A DNA stretch of 53,277 bases from Candidatus Eremiobacterota bacterium (lineage in GTDB: Bacteria > Vulcanimicrobiota > Vulcanimicrobiia > Vulcanimicrobiales > Vulcanimicrobiaceae). The stretch lies in NCBI GenBank assembly GCA_019235885.1, contig JAFAKB010000103.1, positions 1 to 53,277 of the forward strand. The letters run 5' to 3'. The notes beneath the pieces are model-generated. The model saw only the letters and a program-made list of their open reading frames with translations, was not told where the DNA came from and did no database searches. How positions within the stretch are numbered: the first letter of the stretch is position 1; each line of letters starts with the position of its first letter. The position numbers were made by a program, and so were the translations under genes. This document shows positions 50,901-53,277 of the stretch, piece by piece.

Positions 50901-53031
50901 CGGCCGCACGATCGCCGCGAGCGCCGACGTCGGCGGACCGCACGGGCGCTTGAGCGCGCGCGGCTCGGCGACCGTTCCGGCGCGCGATCCGCTCGCGCAC
51001 CTCGTTGCGAGCGCGATCGACACGCAGGCGACGATCGCCGGGCTCGATCTCACGACCTGGCTCCCCGCGCTCGGCGTCATCGCGCCGGTCACCGGCCGCG
51101 TCGACGGGGCGGTGCGCGTGCGCGGCACGGCGCCTCAGCTCGCGTTCTCCGGGAACGCTGCACTGCACGACGGCAACGTCGGACGCCTTCCGATTCGCCG
51201 GCTCGAGCTCGCTGCCAATGAAGACCGCGGCCGCACCCGGATCGCGCGCGCGCGGCTGGAAGCGCTGAACCTCGTCGCCGAGGGCAGCGGCTCGTTCGGT
51301 TTGCGCGCCGGCGATCCGGTGCAGCTCGCGTTGCACGCCGTCTCGCCCGACGTCGGCACGTTCGCGACGCGCGCGACCGGCACGCTGGTCGACGCGGCGG
51401 GCGCGCTCGACACGACGCTGACAATCTCCGGCACGCGCGGCAAGCCGATCGTGCACGGACTGCTCGACGTCGACAACCCGCGCTACGAGCGGACGAACGC
51501 GCGCCATGCGCATGCCGACCTCGCGTACGGCAACGGCCGGCTGAACGTGCGCGACGCCTCGCTCGATTTGATCGCCGGGCGGCTCGCGCTCAGCGGCAGC
51601 GTTCCGGCTACGCTGACGCCGCCGTTCGTCGACCGCCGCAACGCCCCGATTACGGCGCGGCTGGTCGCGAGCAACGTCGACCTCGGCCAGTTCGCGCAGC
51701 TCTTGCCGAAGGACACGAAAGCCGGCGGGATCGTGAACGGCGACGTCGCGGTCGCCGGAACGCTGCGCGTTCCGCGGCTCAGCGGGAGCGTCGCGCTCGC
51801 GAAGGCGACCTTCGTCTCGTCGCAGCTCGCCTCGGAGCTGCGCAACGGAACGCTGCAGCTCGCGCTCGCCGGACGGACCGCGCGCATCACGGCGCTGCAT
51901 GCGGACATCGGTGGCGGCGCGGTCGACGGGAGCGGCATGCTGCGCGCCGGCGATCTGCGCGGGCTGCCCGGGTCGCTCGCGTTCAATCTCGACACGCGCG
52001 AGAAGAACGTCGGGATCGACATGCCCAAGCTCTTCCGCGGCAAGCTGAACGGCGCGCTCTCGGTGAGCCGCAGCAACGGTGCGCCGATCCTGCTCGCGGG
52101 CGATCTGGCGATCTCGCACGCGCGCGTTCCGCTGAGCGCGCTGCTGCCGTCGTCGTCCGGCCCCTCGAACGCGGCGCCGCTTCCGGTCGCCTTCGCATTG
52201 AACGTCGCTGCGACGAGCGACGACCGGCTCCAAGGACCGGCAGTCGACGTCGGCGCGAAAGGCGCCGTGCAGGTGAGCGGAACGCTCGCGCATCCCGCGC
52301 TCAGCGGCGACTTCGCCTCGACCGACGGAACGCTGAGCTTCTACCGCACCTTCGTGCTGCAGAGCGCGCAGGTCGCGTTCGACCCGGCGAGCGGGATCAT
52401 CCCGAGCGTCGACGCGACCGCGACGACGCACGTCCCCGACCCGGCGACCGACGTGCTGCTGCACGTGCACGGGCCGGCGACCGGCTTGTCGATCGACTTC
52501 GCCTCGAATCCCGATTACGACCGTTCGCAGATCCTCGGGCTGCTGGTCGGCGCGCAAGGCCTCGGTGCGGTCGCCGGCGTCGCGCGCACGACGCCGCCCG
52601 CGAGCGACAACGGCAACGCGATTCAGAATCTCGCCGTCGGCTACGTCGACCAGCGCTTCACGCAGTCGCTGTTCGAGCCGTTCTCCGCCTCGCTCGGCAG
52701 CGCGCTCGGCTTTTCGACGTTCAGCTTCAACGCCGGCCTCACCGGCGGGTTCTCGGCGAGCGCGAGCCGCCAGCTCGGCAAGAACCTCCAAGCGTCGTTC
52801 TCCGAGGCGGAGGGCTCGCAAGGAAACCAGCAAGCGCTCGCGCTCGCGATGAGCTTCTCGAACGCGGCTTCGATGCAGCTGACGATCTTCAACGCGGGCA
52901 GCAGCGCGCGCACGTTCGGGCTGTCGAACCCCTTGACGCCGACCGGCCCGACGAACTATCAGCTCCAGGCGCTGGCGCCCACGCCCGGCACGAGCGGTTA
53001 CGTCTTCACCTTCCAGCGCCGCTATCCCTAA
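47935..53031 (+). CDS. TamB/AsmA-like inner-membrane-anchored envelope protein
   Basis: 1,698 residues from ATG 47935 (ATG 47938 is equally possible). A short basic N-terminus and one transmembrane helix (LLLVATGAVALAAIGVVSA) are followed by more than 1,500 residues of repeating Gly/Ala/Leu-rich beta strands (ALRAHGELIL-, SGSVALAKATF-like units), the taco-shaped lipid-transport architecture. The C-terminal TamB domain (DUF490) is recognisable: LSGDFASTDGTLSFYRTFVL, FDPASGIIPSVDATATTHVP and DYDRSQILGLLVGAQG. These proteins span the periplasm and move phospholipids, or help insert barrels together with TamA. No tamA/BamA gene is visible here. It is longer than E. coli TamB (about 1,260 residues). 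Confidence 0.92.
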   Translation: MMRRRRLLLVATGAVALAAIGVVSAHDQLAGAGIRAAVGALGYDFSAQSTHVTRNSLAVVAPVVRNRQGEPVLSADRLDVQFSLRDLLPGGKRRFGLRAIDVQRPLLTLIHHADGTYNVALPGGSGPPPRPDNTPLDVRVRVRDGRIALIDRFVVPNHERRESVNGVNVDAVLAPTDPAYYRVDGVLQDGARSYPISGRARFDHKRGFASQHWHADELPVGPLVNFAMATHAVHVVDGRLQNVDARIYGFIADDGTTSTHAGAVADLVDGKIFAAQLRVPIGDAHGRLYVYDDGVTTGGIVATLAGVPLHLAGGVYGLAHPQMRFLIDGRGPLQQLRTISEQSARRPLSGDVAFQLRADGPIDKPVVRGSFFSPRLAYGGYGLTRAAGTVAFSGEDFQVLGIEARYGPLALRAHGELILGKQVDTDMLATVDGPGDALPYGAAVLPHARVHALVHLTGTAEKLAALGAVAAQAPHGTLDTTFALDPDGTGTVGPLALARADGASVYARVAFDRPNNAVDGIVSARRFALLPARAVRLPGFNGAALPPVSGTLDADLAGYLRGSNVAEAAGDVHLRRAGVAGIAIGDADAHLGTTSEGVALNGVSVRGPLGELRGEGAYATANGLFALRARLRSSVERLASVLHGARGSGGIDAQLRVVARNGRGVLQIADARFAGARLQGVALQHAEATVALRNNAIDVPAARIDAAGGSVVGAGSFGNGGSVRLSASGIDASAFRGAGLPLSGGRLAAVGVVSGTQRDPRAQAVVALAGASYGGAPLAATASGAYAGGTLALDRANVAYDGAVADASGSISNLAGAAPLLDLNGHVRGADVAAFSRRLGVKLPYPDAAVDADLRVRGALSDPSIGGAARIAAGSINGLAFHDVVLPLSGDLAAVAVRGGSATVGSTTLHFDALASRGGARGSVRSDRADLADFNDYFDSAETLAGRGRLAIAFAAGGSSLATSGDVALAGVRYFRLPIGDVGARWSSHGRTIAASADVGGPHGRLSARGSATVPARDPLAHLVASAIDTQATIAGLDLTTWLPALGVIAPVTGRVDGAVRVRGTAPQLAFSGNAALHDGNVGRLPIRRLELAANEDRGRTRIARARLEALNLVAEGSGSFGLRAGDPVQLALHAVSPDVGTFATRATGTLVDAAGALDTTLTISGTRGKPIVHGLLDVDNPRYERTNARHAHADLAYGNGRLNVRDASLDLIAGRLALSGSVPATLTPPFVDRRNAPITARLVASNVDLGQFAQLLPKDTKAGGIVNGDVAVAGTLRVPRLSGSVALAKATFVSSQLASELRNGTLQLALAGRTARITALHADIGGGAVDGSGMLRAGDLRGLPGSLAFNLDTREKNVGIDMPKLFRGKLNGALSVSRSNGAPILLAGDLAISHARVPLSALLPSSSGPSNAAPLPVAFALNVAATSDDRLQGPAVDVGAKGAVQVSGTLAHPALSGDFASTDGTLSFYRTFVLQSAQVAFDPASGIIPSVDATATTHVPDPATDVLLHVHGPATGLSIDFASNPDYDRSQILGLLVGAQGLGAVAGVARTTPPASDNGNAIQNLAVGYVDQRFTQSLFEPFSASLGSALGFSTFSFNAGLTGGFSASASRQLGKNLQASFSEAEGSQGNQQALALAMSFSNAASMQLTIFNAGSSARTFGLSNPLTPTGPTNYQLQALAPTPGTSGYVFTFQRRYP

Positions 53032-53277
53032 GATCCTCGTCGGGACGAGCGGCTGGACCTACCGCGACTGGCGCGGGCGCTTCTACCCGCAGAAGCTGCC
53101 GCAGCGCGAGTGGCTCGCGTACTACACGACGATCTTCCCGACCGTCGAGCTGAACGTCACGACGTACCGGCTCCCGAAGGAGAACGATCTCGCGCGATGG
53201 GCGAACGTGCCGCCCGGCTTCGTCTACACGGTGAAGCTCAGCCGGCTGATCACGCACCGCAAGCGTCCGGCCGAAAA
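53030..53277 (+). CDS. DUF72 family protein, N-terminal part, cut by window end
   Basis: In the frame starting at 53030, beyond the tamB stop, the translation reads KILVGTSGWTYRDWRGRFYP followed by a typical DUF72 continuation (VELNVTTYRLP, FVYTVKLSRLITH). DUF72 (YecE-like) proteins have a TIM-barrel-like fold of unknown function. No ATG, GTG or TTG is obvious at the expected position, so the start is uncertain and may lie within the end of tamB or use a rare codon. The frame is open to the last base. Confidence 0.85.

Noticed and set aside
49051-52833. A 1,260-codon open frame on the minus strand opposite the tamB-like gene
   Set aside because: It is rich in Arg/Ala/Glu with no domain, no ribosome site and no signal peptide; it is the usual high-GC antisense shadow of a strongly supported gene.

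Overview
The window is about 53 kb of high-GC DNA from a diderm (two-membrane) bacterium. Evidence for two membranes: a TamB-like protein, a beta-barrel protein ending in Tyr-Tyr-Phe, many signal peptides and several lipoprotein signals. The organism uses the GatCAB tRNA amidotransferase. The mix of secreted S53 and S9 peptidases, Gly/Thr/Pro-rich lipoproteins and a dispersed CTGAGCTTGTCGAAG repeat suggests an uncultured soil lineage such as Candidatus Eremiobacterota/WPS-2. That placement is inference; no rRNA gene is present to settle it.

Layout. 1-5 kb: the C-terminal part of a hybrid histidine kinase with three receivers, a CheR-like protein with an altered SAM motif, a 142-bp inverted-repeat element, and a NarL-type two-component pair. 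5-14.5 kb: a potassium module. It holds a kinase-less KdpD-like protein with two tandem sensor units, and a minus-strand operon of a microprotein, kdpF, kdpA, kdpB, kdpC and an outer-membrane barrel. A second, orphan kdpA is read in the opposite direction from a palindrome-rich shared promoter region. 14.5-24.9 kb: an RsbW-like ATPase, an unusual TetR regulator, an S9 peptidase, secreted and membrane proteins of unknown function, a DUF3465 protein, an HU protein with a basic tail, a polysaccharide deacetylase and an RNase H-like protein. 25-27 kb: tRNA-Pro(GGG), an ECF sigma factor with its probable anti-sigma partner, and a second HU. 27.3-36 kb: Hsp33, then a minus-strand translation and repair operon (gatC, gatA, mazE, mazF, gatB, mutS2, tyrS, zinc ribbon) in which a toxin-antitoxin pair separates gatA from gatB.

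36.3-47.8 kb is a surface and secretion block, all on the plus strand: a Thr-Pro stalk lipoprotein, two related Gly-rich lipoproteins, three tandem phage-tail-collar proteins, a fourth collar-like lipoprotein, a VOC protein, and two paralogous S53 (sedolisin) peptidases with propeptides. 47.9-53 kb is a 1,697-1,698 residue TamB/AsmA-like protein, followed by the start of a DUF72 gene that runs off the window.

The most interesting structures are (i) the lipoprotein plus tail-collar cassette, which has no other phage genes around it and may build a surface fibre; (ii) the rewired Kdp system, with a split KdpD, duplicated sensor and orphan KdpA; and (iii) mazEF embedded in the gat operon. All starts were chosen by eye from ribosome-binding sites, overlaps and signal peptides.
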